Both the position numbers and the translations under genes were made by a program. Below, piece by piece: positions 47,971-60,600 of a stretch of 64,000 bases of DNA (positions are counted from its first letter, which is position 1; every line of letters begins with the position of its first letter). Source of the stretch: Imbricaverruca yamaguchii (lineage: Eukaryota; Arthropoda; Thecostraca; Neoverrucidae). The stretch lies in the NCBI GenBank assembly GCA_034440575.1, contig JAOTOL010001524.1, positions 385,501 to 449,500 on the forward strand. The letters are read 5' to 3'. Below the pieces are notes generated by a model that was not told the origin of the DNA, did not search any database, and saw only the letters and a list, made by a program, of their open reading frames with translations.

Positions 47971-48045
47971 TGTGATGTCTTGTTGTATGCTCATTTATGA
48001 CCTGTAATGCCCCTAGACCTTACCAGTATTATTGCAGTATAAAGT

Positions 48046-48180
48046 GACCACAAGTTAGGTTAGATTAGGACAATACAAGTTAGGTTATATTAGGACAATA
48101 CAAGTTAGGCTAGATTAGGCATACAAAGGGGTTAGGTTTGGTTAAGTTAGGTTAGTTAGGCTTTTGTTATAATCTATAAA
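48046..48180. repeat. Degenerate TTAGG tract
   Basis: Repeated AAGTTAGGTTA and GATTAGGACAATAC units, then GGTTAGGTTTGGTTAAGTTA. TTAGG is the usual arthropod telomere repeat; this is an internal, degraded occurrence. Confidence 0.7.
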
Positions 48181-48184
48181 ATTG

Positions 48185-50445
48185 AATTAAAAAATAGCTC
48201 AGGCTAGCTCAGTTTGGGTTAGGTTTGGCTTTTTAGTGGGACATTTTTAAGAATTTTTTGGGACACTCCTGTTTAATGAAATAATTTGTTTTCTTGCATA
48301 GAGGGTTAGATGAGGGTTAGATGCAAGGTCAGCTGAACAGTATACATTTGCAGAGGAAATGAATGGTCATGTGTTCAGCACATTCATAGGTATTACATAA
48401 GAAAAGGAAATACCAAGAAATAAAATTACCTTAAACTGTAAATTTACCAAAAGTTGCTTCATAGCACAAAGTACCTCTTTTTCAGCAAGTGGTCAAATAA
48501 TAGCAGTTGCCCATGGAAGTATGGAATGTGGCCTTCCTGCATGTTTTGTGAGCTGGATGTATCATGCTAATTGCTGATAAATAGGGGGGGATGGCCTCTA
48601 ATGGCCAATGCTTCCCTGAAACCATCTGAATCTAGTGTATGCCCATAGGCCTGTCTGATTCAGCCTGATTGGTTGGAGGTGAGGGAAAATCAATGATTGA
48701 GGTGGCCAGTGCCCCCTTAGTATATACAAATTGACACCAAGGGACCCATGTTTGGGAAGACTTGCTGTTTGCATTGCTTTTTTTTGCAGAAGATACATAT
48801 TTGTTAGCAGATTTTGATGAGATGCAACAATCTCCTCCAATGGTCCATGACATGGGGTATGTTATGGTTACATTGCAACAATTTACTGGGCTCAATTTTT
48901 CAAATCAATTGACATGAATCAATCAATTGGCCGTTCTGTTTGCAAGACTGTTGTCACTAGAAATTTAGTGCATATACTAATCCAATTTTCCTTGAGGTCA
49001 CTTGAGGTGAGACATGTGAATTAAGCTGAGATGCTTTGAAGCTAAAGCTACAATAAAGTTAGAAAGCTAAGTTTCACAAAGCTTGGTTAGTTATGGGCAC
49101 AAAATGACCCCAGATGTCAATGCACCCCTAAACTCTAATCTACCACCACAAAGCTTGACCTGAACACAAAGCTTGACCTGAACCTAGCAGTTGAAAGTAT
49201 AATGTGTAAGCTGAAGCCGGTGGGTAATGTATGCCACAAAGTCAGTCAATAATGAAATAAATCATGAGGCTGAATGAAATGCGAAATTATTTGCCTGCTA
49301 GACTATAGCTGTTGACCTCCAAATAGTGTAATGTGTTTTACATTTTGAAATCATGACATTTTTAGTTGTTTAGACAAGTGTGTTGCTACATTATAATATG
49401 CAATTTTTGCATGGGGTGCAGGAATTTCACTGATAGTTGTGGGGCTGATTACCAGGTACTATATTGTAATCATATATCCTATCAATATTGTAAAGGTAAT
49501 GGAATGTGGATGTTGATGGAGTTGAAGTGGTCTGATCAATGGTGGGTAGACAGCTACTATTTTAGAGATCATATGAGGTGCCATTCCACATAATTTGAGG
49601 GAAAATGTTCATGGAGGGATAATGCATCTTTTAACATGGCTGGCCAGGGTGGGGGCTCTTAAAAGCCCTGAGTTTTTCTGAGATAGTGGCTGAATGAGTT
49701 GGTACAGAGACCTGAGGCCTTCAATATCTCCTTATACATTTGTTGTGTATGTCTCATGCAAATTTCAGGCCAAAGCCATTCATTGAGCTGGGACAGGTCA
49801 GAGTGATGTTCCAAAGTACTAGTTCCATCATTCAGTGTAGTTAATATTTTGACTGCATTGAGTAGTGAAAATTGAACATGAGCATCATTTTTTTGACAGA
49901 TGAAAAGAGCCTGTAGCAAGCATTTTAGTTTATAATATGTGATCAGTGTCAATGACATAAGGTAAGGTATATCATACATCATGTATATTATGCACAATGC
50001 CAATGCAAAATGTTGCTGTTCCTGGTCAAGCCCTATTTCAGCACCTCCTGAATGACACAATGTGACATTGGTTGGCAAAGAGTCACCTGAGGTGACCTGA
50101 TCTTGTGCGATCTTATTCTATTTGACCTGATTCAATTCTGCTATGAAATTACTTTAAAAGAATTTAGGTGAAGGCTGAAGTCATTGTTTTATCAAGTTAT
50201 GCATTGTGCCAAGTGTGACCAAGTCACGAAGTATGGACAGTTTATGATGATGTCTTAGTGTCATATTAGTTCTTGTGGACAACATTTTTAAACTTCAAAA
50301 GTGATATATCATGGATATTTAGGCTTTTACTAATGTGATATGACCATGTGGTATGACCTGACCTTAGCTTTTACAGATATTACTCAGGTAATATTTATGT
50401 TTGCTTCTGTAATCCTTGTCTTCATATAATGTTTTCCTTGTTTCA
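48185..50445. other. CpG-poor region 5' of ASPM coding start
   Basis: Almost CpG-free AT-rich sequence, probably the ASPM first intron. A SINE-like tail with GGGCACAAAATGACCCCAGA is at about 49095-49145. A possible upstream promoter near 47440-47510 contains a TTTGAA (CHR-like) motif in a CpG-richer stretch; this is speculative. Confidence 0.4.
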
Positions 50446-50449
50446 GGCC

Positions 50450-51621
50450 ATGGCAAGCAAAGGAGTTTTCTTTGAGGTAAGCAGCTTGAACCTGCCTTTA
50501 CAATGTTTGAAAGTGTGCTGGATGTGTATTAGCATATCATTGTGCTCTGTCCAATGCACCACAGCCCTTATTATATTTCTGATTGGAAATTGTCCTAGTT
50601 GGTAACCATCACAGTAGGGCAGAATTATTTACCCCTCACAGGGTGGATGGTTTTTGGTCAATCTGACCTTCCCTAACCTTTGTCTCAATCTCTATATATA
50701 ATGTCAATATAATGTAGCTCTATATGTGCACTTTCAGTTACTTGGAGCAGTTTTCTTTACTTCTTGGTTGACCTGGCCTGGTCAAACAGGGCAATGTGGT
50801 CCAGTCAGTGGCCTGGTCTTTGCTGTAGTAAAAAATATTCACTTGCTAAAAAACTTGGTTTAGTGATTCAGTATTGATGATGTACAAACTGAAGACTATT
50901 GTGTATTACCATATCATACCATGCTGTACTGCACCATACCAGGCCACATTTCATCTGACTGTACCTGGCTGTGTCGTACCGTACATACCTTACCTCACCC
51001 GACCACACTGTACCTCGCCGTATGGTATCATACATTACCATATCTTACTGTTCCCAATCCGACCATATTGTACCGTACCTTATCGGGACACACTGTACCT
51101 GACTGTAACGTGGCTCACCATACTGCACCGTACCCTACCCGGTGGAAGTGTTCCTCCTCACCCAAAGGTCCCAGGTTCAAGACTCCACCACTTGGGACAT
51201 TTCCCAATCACGCGGTCCACCGGGGAATGAGTGGTCGGCGCCATTACCCGTGATCGTGCAAACAGTCTGTCGAGAGCCACCCAATAAACAAGTGTGCCTC
51301 ACCTTAGCTGACCGTACTGTGCCATGTCAATAGGTGAAGCGGACGCCGCCCGGAGAGCGCGCGCCAGCCAGTCCCGAGCCGGTGCCGGTGCTCTCTCTGC
51401 GCCGTTTCGCAGCCACGCCCAAGCTGAGCTTCGGCACCGTTAAAGTCGGACAGACAAAGACAATCGGTCTCATCGTGGAGAACCCTTCAGACCAGCCAGT
51501 GCAGGTGAGATGGATGATGAGCATACTGTTGTCGTTGTCGTGCTGAACTCTTGTGGCATTCAATCTTGCAGGTGTTGTTTGCATATTAGCCATTGACTAG
51601 TGTATGATTAGTGGTGCTGTC

Positions 51622-51677
<56 letters not shown>

Positions 51678-54600
51678 TTGATATATGTGTGTGTGTGTGT
51701 CTCTCCGCACATTTGGCGATTTCCCTGTGGACGCGGCTGACACTTGACCCCCGAACTGGCATCCACAGCTGATGATTGAGAAGGTGCCTGACCAGCTTGG
51801 CTTCGGTGTGGACGTGCCGTTGGTGTCGCTGCCGCCGCTGATGGACGTCGTTCTGGCCGTGCACTGGACGCCCGTCGACGCCGGCAACGTGCGGGGCGTG
51901 CTGTCCATGCGGACCTGCACGGGCGTGCGCGCCCAGGCCGTGCTGTTGGGCACCGGCCGGGCGCCGGACGTGAAGAAGGTAGGGTCTCAGCCGTGGCCGT
52001 GGTGAGTGACGTGGACCTCTTTGGGTGCGTGGATCTGACGCCGAGTGTTCCAGGCCTGGAATTTGAATTGGTGTGGTGTTTTAATGGGTATTGTATTGAA
52101 CTTGCAAGCACATCCATGTGCATGAGTGTCATGGCTGGTGTAGACCATTTAGCATGTGATATGTGGACACGAATCAGTCACTCGCGCTACGCACTACACA
52201 TGCATGCCACGTACAAATCGCAAGGAGGCGCCAACTTGCGCTTCGGTCGAGCCTTGAATGTTTGAATGAAATTGCTGGTGGTGGTACGTGCTTTAAGACA
52301 CGGACCGCAAGATATGAAAGCGGTCTCCTGATTACGTCTGGTTGGTAGGCAATGATGATGATAGTCGGTGGTCCCACCTAGTATTGCGGCAGCGTTAAAA
52401 TAATGATTTCTCGTTAGGTGGGCGATGTCGAAACAAGTATGGCAGGATGTCGAAATCGCCATGGAAGAACCTCGTAGTCCGCGCCCTTAAGCCCAAATAA
52501 TCGATGAAAACGCCATGGAAGTAATGCTATTTAGAATTGTGTATGTCCTGCAAACTTAGTTTTGAGATAATTGCGTACATGCGATTGTTTCCGTTTTGAG
52601 TGTTTTGACAGTCACCTTATATGGAGCTACCGATATCAACGATAACGATGCAAACACATCTGCTATAAACTGGCATTGTATAACATAGCGCGTGATAAGG
52701 TAATCTATTCACCTGAAATTGTGCTATGGGGTGTTCTTGATCAAGATCCCGGACCCGTTATGGTGAGCAAAATTATGATACTTGTGACTGGGATGCAGTT
52801 AGAAAGTTAGATAAGCGCCGCTTATCAGTAAATTATGAAACGCGGGCGCGGTATTAAGGCGAATATATCATAGTTCATAGTCCAACTTACGCTAGTGCTG
52901 AAATAAGTGGTCAAGCGTCCTTATACCCAAATAAATAACTAGCGCTATTCCCGTTGCAGAAGAAGGGGTCAAGTGTGGGGACCGGCTCCCGCTTCCGTCG
53001 GCCGCAGCCGCTGCAGACTCTGAACGCTCCGTCGGTGCCTCGGTCCACGGCGGCGCATAAGCGACGCCCGGCGGCGTCGGCAGCGGCTGTGGCTCGGCTG
53101 GACCGCGAGAACCGACCACCGCACATCGCCGTGGCGCTGGCCAACGCCGGTCGCCAGCTGGCGCAGACTGGCGGCCTGCTCTGTGTGCCGACCAGCGTGG
53201 CGACCAGCGCGCCGCTCAACTCGACTCACCGGCTGGAGACGTCTGCCGACGGCAGCACGCTGCTCGACGTGCTGCGCACGCCGCCCGACCTCTCCGTCAG
53301 CGTGATCCGCGCGCCCGACGACACGGCGGCGCCGGCGTCGGCGCGTCGACACGCTCGCGATCCGCGCGCGGTGAGGCCGCCCGACGACGCGGCGGCGCCC
53401 GACACGCCGCGGCGCCAGACGTTCGTCACCGAGCCGGGCCTGGGCGGCACGTTCCGGATCGCGGCGGCGTCGCTGCCCGCATGCGACGTGCCCGAGTCGC
53501 CGCTGCGCCGGCAGACGTTCATCTGCGTCGACGGACCGACGCTAGCCAGCGACGCCGTGGCGAGCCCGCTGCCAACAGTTTCTGAGGCGCCCGGCCAAGC
53601 TCGCGATGACCTGTTCGCCACACCGCAGCTGCTCCGCAGGCCGCTGCGGTCTGCGGCGAGGGCGCAGCGTCGTGAGCCGCCGTCAGCCACATCTCCGAGC
53701 CGACTCGGCTCGCTAAACTCATGGCTGAAGACTCCGGTGTTGTTCGGAAGAGTCGTTGCCCGAGAGACATTCATCGCGGAGAATCTGGAGCGTCGTGATG
53801 ACCAGAAGCGTTGTGAAGATGCCGACCTGCTCGGTGACCGTGCCATTGCTCGTAGAGATCTGGAAGGGCCTAGCCGGCTTCGGAAGGAGCCCATTGGAGC
53901 TCGCGATGAATGTCGTGAAGATGAGAAGGAACGCCGGGATGAGCACTATAAGCACACAGATATAAATCGTGAGATGACTGAACAATACTCAGAAAACGAA
54001 CATAGAGTGGTAGTAACCGAAACAACGGAGCGCGCGGTGTTGTACGACACTGAAGTGAAACGCGAAGCGCTGCCTACCCCTCGGTTGTTTGGCAAGACAG
54101 TCTGTCTCGCAAACGGCAAGCAACAAGATCCTTGTGTGTCAAAGACACAACTGTTCAACAAGACGTCCACCCGCAAAACTAAGGCAGCTCAACAAGATGA
54201 TGTCCTGATGACACCACAGCTGTTCGGGAAGACGTGGAGCCGACCTCACTTCGGCCCGACCGAACCGCAGTCTGACCAGCCGATGGCCTCATGTCAAGAG
54301 AGCGACGTCGTTCCCGCCGTCCACGTTGCGTGCGACGCCCTCCACACAACCAGCGAGCAGCCGGCGGCGGCGGAGCTGACCAGTGACGAGTTCTGGACGG
54401 CCCGTGAGGACGTCTCGTGCCAGTCTGAGCCGCCGGACGTGGTGCCATTCGGAACGCCGGAGCTGTTTGGTAAGACCAGGTCCACGCCTGCTGACACGGA
54501 AGACGGGCGGCAGGGCGACTGCTCTCGTGCTGTGTCGGAGTCTGACAGCACATCTCGCCGGGAGGCCAGCGTGCCGGCCACGTCTCGTGGCGCGGCGCCG

Positions 54601-57600
54601 TCCGGTCGCCTCGCCGAGGAGCCGACCGCGCACGTCACCTGTGTGCACGAGGAGGTGTTCGAGGAGGAGACGCTGATCCGGCACGTGTTCCTGCGCGACG
54701 GCGACGCGGCCACAGACGGCGGACCAGTCACGCCGCGGCTCTACCGCACGGCTCGCAGTACGCGCACAGAGGAGACGCGCCAGTACAGTTCGCCGCAGCA
54801 CATCGGACTGTCGGCGGCGCGGTCGGTGCTCGGGTCTCCGGCCGCTCGTGACTGTCGTAACCTTGATGACTTGGAGTTCTCGCCGGCCGACGGCCGGTAC
54901 TGCTCTACCGCCGTGAAACAGACAGTCGCCATGGAACCGCACACGGCGTCTGCCAGCCGACTGGACGCCGCCAAGAGCCTGTTCACGGAGGCGGCCGACA
55001 AGGCGGATGCGTCGTCTGACGTGTCCGGTAATCTGTCGTCGGAGACTTACGTCAAGTCGCCGGCACCGGACGCAGCCAACCTGACCTCGCCGCCGCCGCC
55101 AGATGTCTGTGCCGCACCGACCAGCCCCGGCGGCGACCTCAGTTGCATCGCGGAGGTGAGCGAGAACGTCACCTACTCCCTGGAGGAGGAGAAGTCTGTG
55201 CTGCTGGCCGGCGAGCGCTCGCGGCCGGCCGGCCGGGACGGGGCGCCCGAGTCTGGCTCCTCGAGCGCCGACCGCTCCTGGGCCACCGTCGACGACTGGA
55301 CGTCAACGCGGCCGCTGTCCGAGACCGCCGCCGCCGTCGACGGCTCCACGTGGCCGCCTGGGCGCGAGAGTGGCCTGCTGTTCATCCCGCTGTCACCGCC
55401 GAAGCGACGCCCTGCCGAGTCAGCGCTGGTGCCTCCGGAGACGACGCGTCCCCTGGTGGTGCCTTCGGGGGCGACACGTCCCTCAGTGGCGTCTTCGGAG
55501 ACACGTACCTTTCCACCGTCTCGGGAGAAGGCGCACTTCGCGCGCACTATTCCTCTTCCTCGGGAGAAGGCGCACTTCGCGCGCACTATTCCTCTGCCTC
55601 GGGAGAAGGCACGTTTCGCACCCCGGTTTTTAGCAAAGACGGACTCGGTGCCTTCGTCTCAGAAGGCAGGTCCTGCACTGTCCGACTTCAAGGCACGACC
55701 CGTGGCCGGCTCTCTGGAGAGAGTGGTGGCGGCCGCGTCTGCTTCCCGTGCGGCGGCCTCGCAGCCTGTCGCCAAAAGTGGTCGAGCTCGCAGACGCGGT
55801 CTTACTGTCACTCCAGGAAAGACGCGGGCGGCCACGGCTCGGTCCAAGGTGTCGCCTACCGGCAGCAAAGGTAAGCCGGCCAGAACTAGTAAGTAAGTAA
55901 GTCGGGAAGCGAACGCGTTTACTACGAGACCTAGTCCGGTTGAAGTGTTTGATGTCATGACAGGCAGGATTATTTTAGCTAAAGCTGATATGCATTGTTG
56001 CAACAGGTCATCTTCTTTTTAAAGCCACCTGTCACAAAGAGTTACGTCCAGCAGTATAACCAAATCTTGCGCACATTGATCATTGAACTTATTGCCATCA
56101 GAAAGGTGTCGATACTTTCTTCTTCCATTTTGGAATGTTCATTTCAAATATATGTTGCCATTAGTGTTAACATCCGACAGACGTACTGTTATAGTCTGCC
56201 AGATAATTAGATTTTGGAGCGATTTTAGACGTAAAATGAAGCATAAGTGCTTTCGGGAATTTCTCTCCTGGCTTGATTTCAGCTCTCCTGGTATCCTAAC
56301 CAGGATATCAGGAGAGTTCAGCTCATTGTGTATCCTAACTACTTAAAACGCGCTTATTCTCTTTAAGAAACAGCAATTCAAGTAGCAGTTTTGCTTACAA
56401 ATGTCGCCAGACCTCAGAGCTTTGGTCGCACGTGTCACTGGATATGAGAGGGGCGGCCAGGCATCTCATGACTTCATGCAGTGGCGGTTCCCGCGTTGTC
56501 TTCCGGTGTTCTGAGCTGGCCTGTTGTGTCGTCCAGCGAGCAGCACTTCCCGGACGGCGGGGCGCCGCTCCGCCACCTGCGTCACCCAGCGTCGTCTGGT
56601 GCTGAAGAAGCCGGAGCGCGCCATCACAACTCAGCCGAATCCGTTCTCGGCCAGGTGGGTTAATTTGTCGTCGGCCGCGGCGACGTCTTTGGACGCGTGA
56701 GACCGTCGGTGGATTGTCTGGTGGCGGGGCGTGCTCGGCACTCGCTGTCGGCTGGCTCGTCAACTATCTCGTGGCCCCGCTCTTTGCTTATGATCCCTGG
56801 TTGGGATCAGCCACTCCTCCCCTCGAACTCTCCTGCTTACGTTGATTCGCCACTGGCACAGTGTGATGTTGAATTGTTGGCTGCGTTTACTGGCACACGT
56901 GATGGTATTCCAGACCTCTTTAACCCAAGCCGGGCTATCGACGCCCCAGTTTGCCTGACCATTTTGTGAATGGCTTGGGCTGGCCGGCTGCCCACACCGT
57001 CGCGTTGGTGTACGGCGTCTATACCGACACAGATGGCGTCCCTCCGGCGCGGCGGCAGTGTGACATTGTCTCCGCCCTCTCTCAACAGCAACATGTACTA
57101 CGACAAGGACTGGGTCGAGAAACAAGAACGTGGATTCACCGCCTGGCTCAACTTCGTACTCACGCCGAGTGATGAGTTCGTCTCGACGGTCGCCGACCAA
57201 AAGAGTACGTCACGCACAAGCCTGTCGCCTCTTATTGTGGTGTCAAGGGGCCAGACATTAGACCATTAGCGTCCGATTCTGGCTGGAAGGCATTTAGTAT
57301 TGAAGCTCTAATCGGTTTGAACTTCCTACTCTGCCGATATTAATTTCGCCGTACGATCCAGTTAAATGATTGTCGCAACCAATTGTTGCCTACAGTAATA
57401 TATGGCGTTCAGTCGTGTTTGCTTTGTTTCTGATTCTGGCAGCCGTGTTGAAATGAGGCGTTTGCCGTGCGTTACGTCCGCCGGTCGGTGTTGGGTGCTG
57501 CCTGTCACGCGTCTCCTGTCGCACCGTCAGTTGACTCGGCCAAGATCCTGCTGGAGGTGAAGGGATCGCGCGTGCCGCCGGCACCGACCCGCGAAACACT

Positions 57601-60600
57601 CTCGCTGCGGGAGTACACTGCTCAGCACAGACTCAACCGCCTGCGGATGGACGCCTGCAGGTCAGGCCGTTCAGGTTCCCGCGGGCCTTGGCGGAAATCC
57701 CCACAACACGCGCGCCTCCTGCCCTGATAGGCGGATTGGACCCCGGCGCCGTGGACGGAAGTGTGGAGAGGACTCTACGGCTGTGGAGGGACATGTGCGG
57801 AGGGAGAACCCCAGAACACTATGTGAATCTATAAATATATGTATCTAAAGATGAGCTGGGATGCGTAAAGGACAACTCCACAACATTGGGCAGGTGTATG
57901 CGGCGAAGTATCGTGTTTCGGAGGGAGGTATGGAGGGAGACCCACAGGAGAATATAAAAATGTCGGCCGTTTGTCGTTTAAATATATATATATATATGTG
58001 CAATCATTCTGGAACGAAATAATTTATCGTCAGGCTAGTGTAAAACATGGCACAAACACAAACAGCTCTCCCGAACACATTCACGATCGGGGCTGCTTCC
58101 TTTTGCCATCAGACGGTGAGCAGCAATGAACACTTCACTGAATATCAAATGCAATGTCCATGATCCTGCTTTGTGGTTAATAGTCGAATAATATCAAGAA
58201 AATTGCCAGGTTGAGAAAATGAGTGATGACAGTGCTGAGTGCTGCCGATGTATTTACTTAGACATGACACCAAATATGCAAGTCGAGCTTGCTTGTGTTA
58301 TCCAGCACGATCTTTGCCTACACATGAGCGTTGTATTCATTGTTCAACAGAGGTTATGCTTAATTAATAAGTATTATGCATACTGACGTACATCGAACGT
58401 GTAAAGGCATGGATGTTTACATTGTGATTTAAAAAAAGAACCTTGAGGTGGATTCATCCTGGATGTGGAGAAAGGCAACCTCCTGGTACAGCTCAATCTT
58501 TGCTCATTTACCTAACCTGACCGGCGACAGGCTGTTCGAGATGCCGGAGATGACTCGCGTCGTCCGTAACCTGGAGGCGGAGGTGCAGCGGGGCGGCCTG
58601 CTGGTACGCCGCGACCGTGCCCTGCACGCGGACATGGGTGCGTGTGACGTCCTGCTGGCCAGCTGCCATACCGGGGCGGTCGTCGCTGCTGTTGTGATTG
58701 TGACTATCGAGATGGTGCGGCTTCAAGTAGCACACCAATTGTAATAAAATTCGTGTTGAGGTCATGGTGGGTGTGTTTGTGGTAGCTGGTGCCCAATTTA
58801 CCCGTGGCTGTTGACCTCGCCCAACTTTGATTTGTGTGTGGTGTGATAGTTTCACGTCTGGGATGACTGGGTTAGTGTGTTGTGTGATAGCGGCAGGTCT
58901 GGGACGACTGGAGTGTGTGGTGTGATAGTGGCAGGTTTGGGATGACTGGATTGGTGTGTGGTGTGATAGTGGCAGGTCTGGGACTACTGCTGGTTTAAAA
59001 CGTAGTGGCCGTTCTGAAACAGCAGGGGCTGTTGTTTGATACTGGGACGGCTGTTGTCCTGACACGGCCCGTAGTGGCGACGGAGGGGAACATGACGGGA
59101 CCTCACCCGTCCGGCGGTGGTGGCAGGTCTGAAACAGCTGGTGCTGGAGTGGCTGCTGAACTACCAGCCGCTGTGGTTGCGGCTGGGCCTGGAGACGGTG
59201 TACGGGGAGATCATCCACATGGAGGGACCGGACGACCTGCACACGCTGGCTCGCTTCATTGTCACAAGGTCGGTGCCACCCGTATACACCGTCGCGTTTA
59301 CTTCTTGTCTCCGCTGGCTGTCTGATCGACCTGTTCGTGTTGGAAAAAGTCGCTTTTCCGGGAAGCTTGTTTTGGAGCCACCTTGTCTACAAATACAGGT
59401 CCAAAGACTTGTTCATTTTCTTTCAGTCTGAGTTGCTTATTTAGGTCGAAGTTCGGCTGAATGCGAGCTTCCGGTGTAGGAAGTCTCCAAATGCATGTTC
59501 AAATACTAGAGTATTATAGCCTTGCCTATGTTCGTGATGCAGATGACGTCCAACCCCTTCAATCATTAAGCCATGTATGTATAACTATAATGGTACTGGC
59601 ACATGGGTTGAATATATCTAAGTGGTATCATTATCCTTCGAGATATCGCTCGAAATATTAAACCGAGCTTAACATTAATTCCAGAGCAAATTCTATCTGT
59701 ATCCGTCTGCGGGTTTGTCTGGGTGTGTAATATGTTGAGCACATGGGTGTGTTACTTCACATTGCATACAAACAAGTGAAATTTACATCAGATGGTTGCC
59801 TTTTACAAGATCTGTCGAGATCACCACCGAGGTCGAAATTCCACGAATAAAATCTCACTCCAGAATTCTATTGAATTTTACGGTGTAGAGTATAGAATTA
59901 AGTGTGCGTTAAAACATAGCTCCACCACAGGTGCATCTGTGGCCAGCATCTGGCGCGTGCTGCCTGATCCCACCTGCTCTGCTGGGTGTTTGGTGATCTG
60001 CTCTGTTTGCTTTGTTGGGTGGATGGGCAGTACGAGTGAGGGTGCTGCTATGGACAGCTAACCCGGGCGCTACGCCATGCTGGGCCGGAGATGCCGTCAC
60101 GTGGACTGTACTGGAATATGGCAGGGTTGGAAATATGGTCTCGTCTTGGATGTTTCTCCACGGCATTGGCCCGGATGTTTCGCCATGGAACATAAAGTTT
60201 TGGTGTTGAAAACATGAAAATTGACATCCGACCTGGAATGCCCCAAAATTGTCTTCCGTACCCGGAATTTCAAAACAACTCCGACAGCGGTGCGTGACCC
60301 GGCTACGTGACGTGGTAGGTTCCTGTGGTGTCCGGATCTGGCGGCGCGCCACCGCCACCCCACCGTGCCGCATCTGTACGGGCCGCAGTTCGAGATCGAA
60401 CTGAAGCAGTTCACGCTCAAGAAGTTCTTGCTGCTCGTGCTGCTGCTAGACAAGGCTAAGCTGCGCAGGCTGATTCGCCACGACCCCTGTCTCTTCAACA
60501 AGCGGTCTTCAATCAAGGTAGGTGGTGTTTCAACAGCAGTAGCTCAGTCGGTAGGGCGTTCAACTTTTGATCGTAAAATCGCGGATTCAAATTCCACAAT

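Noticed and set aside
57977..57998. TA run as a promoter TATA box
   Set aside because: It is a short microsatellite within an ASPM intron.
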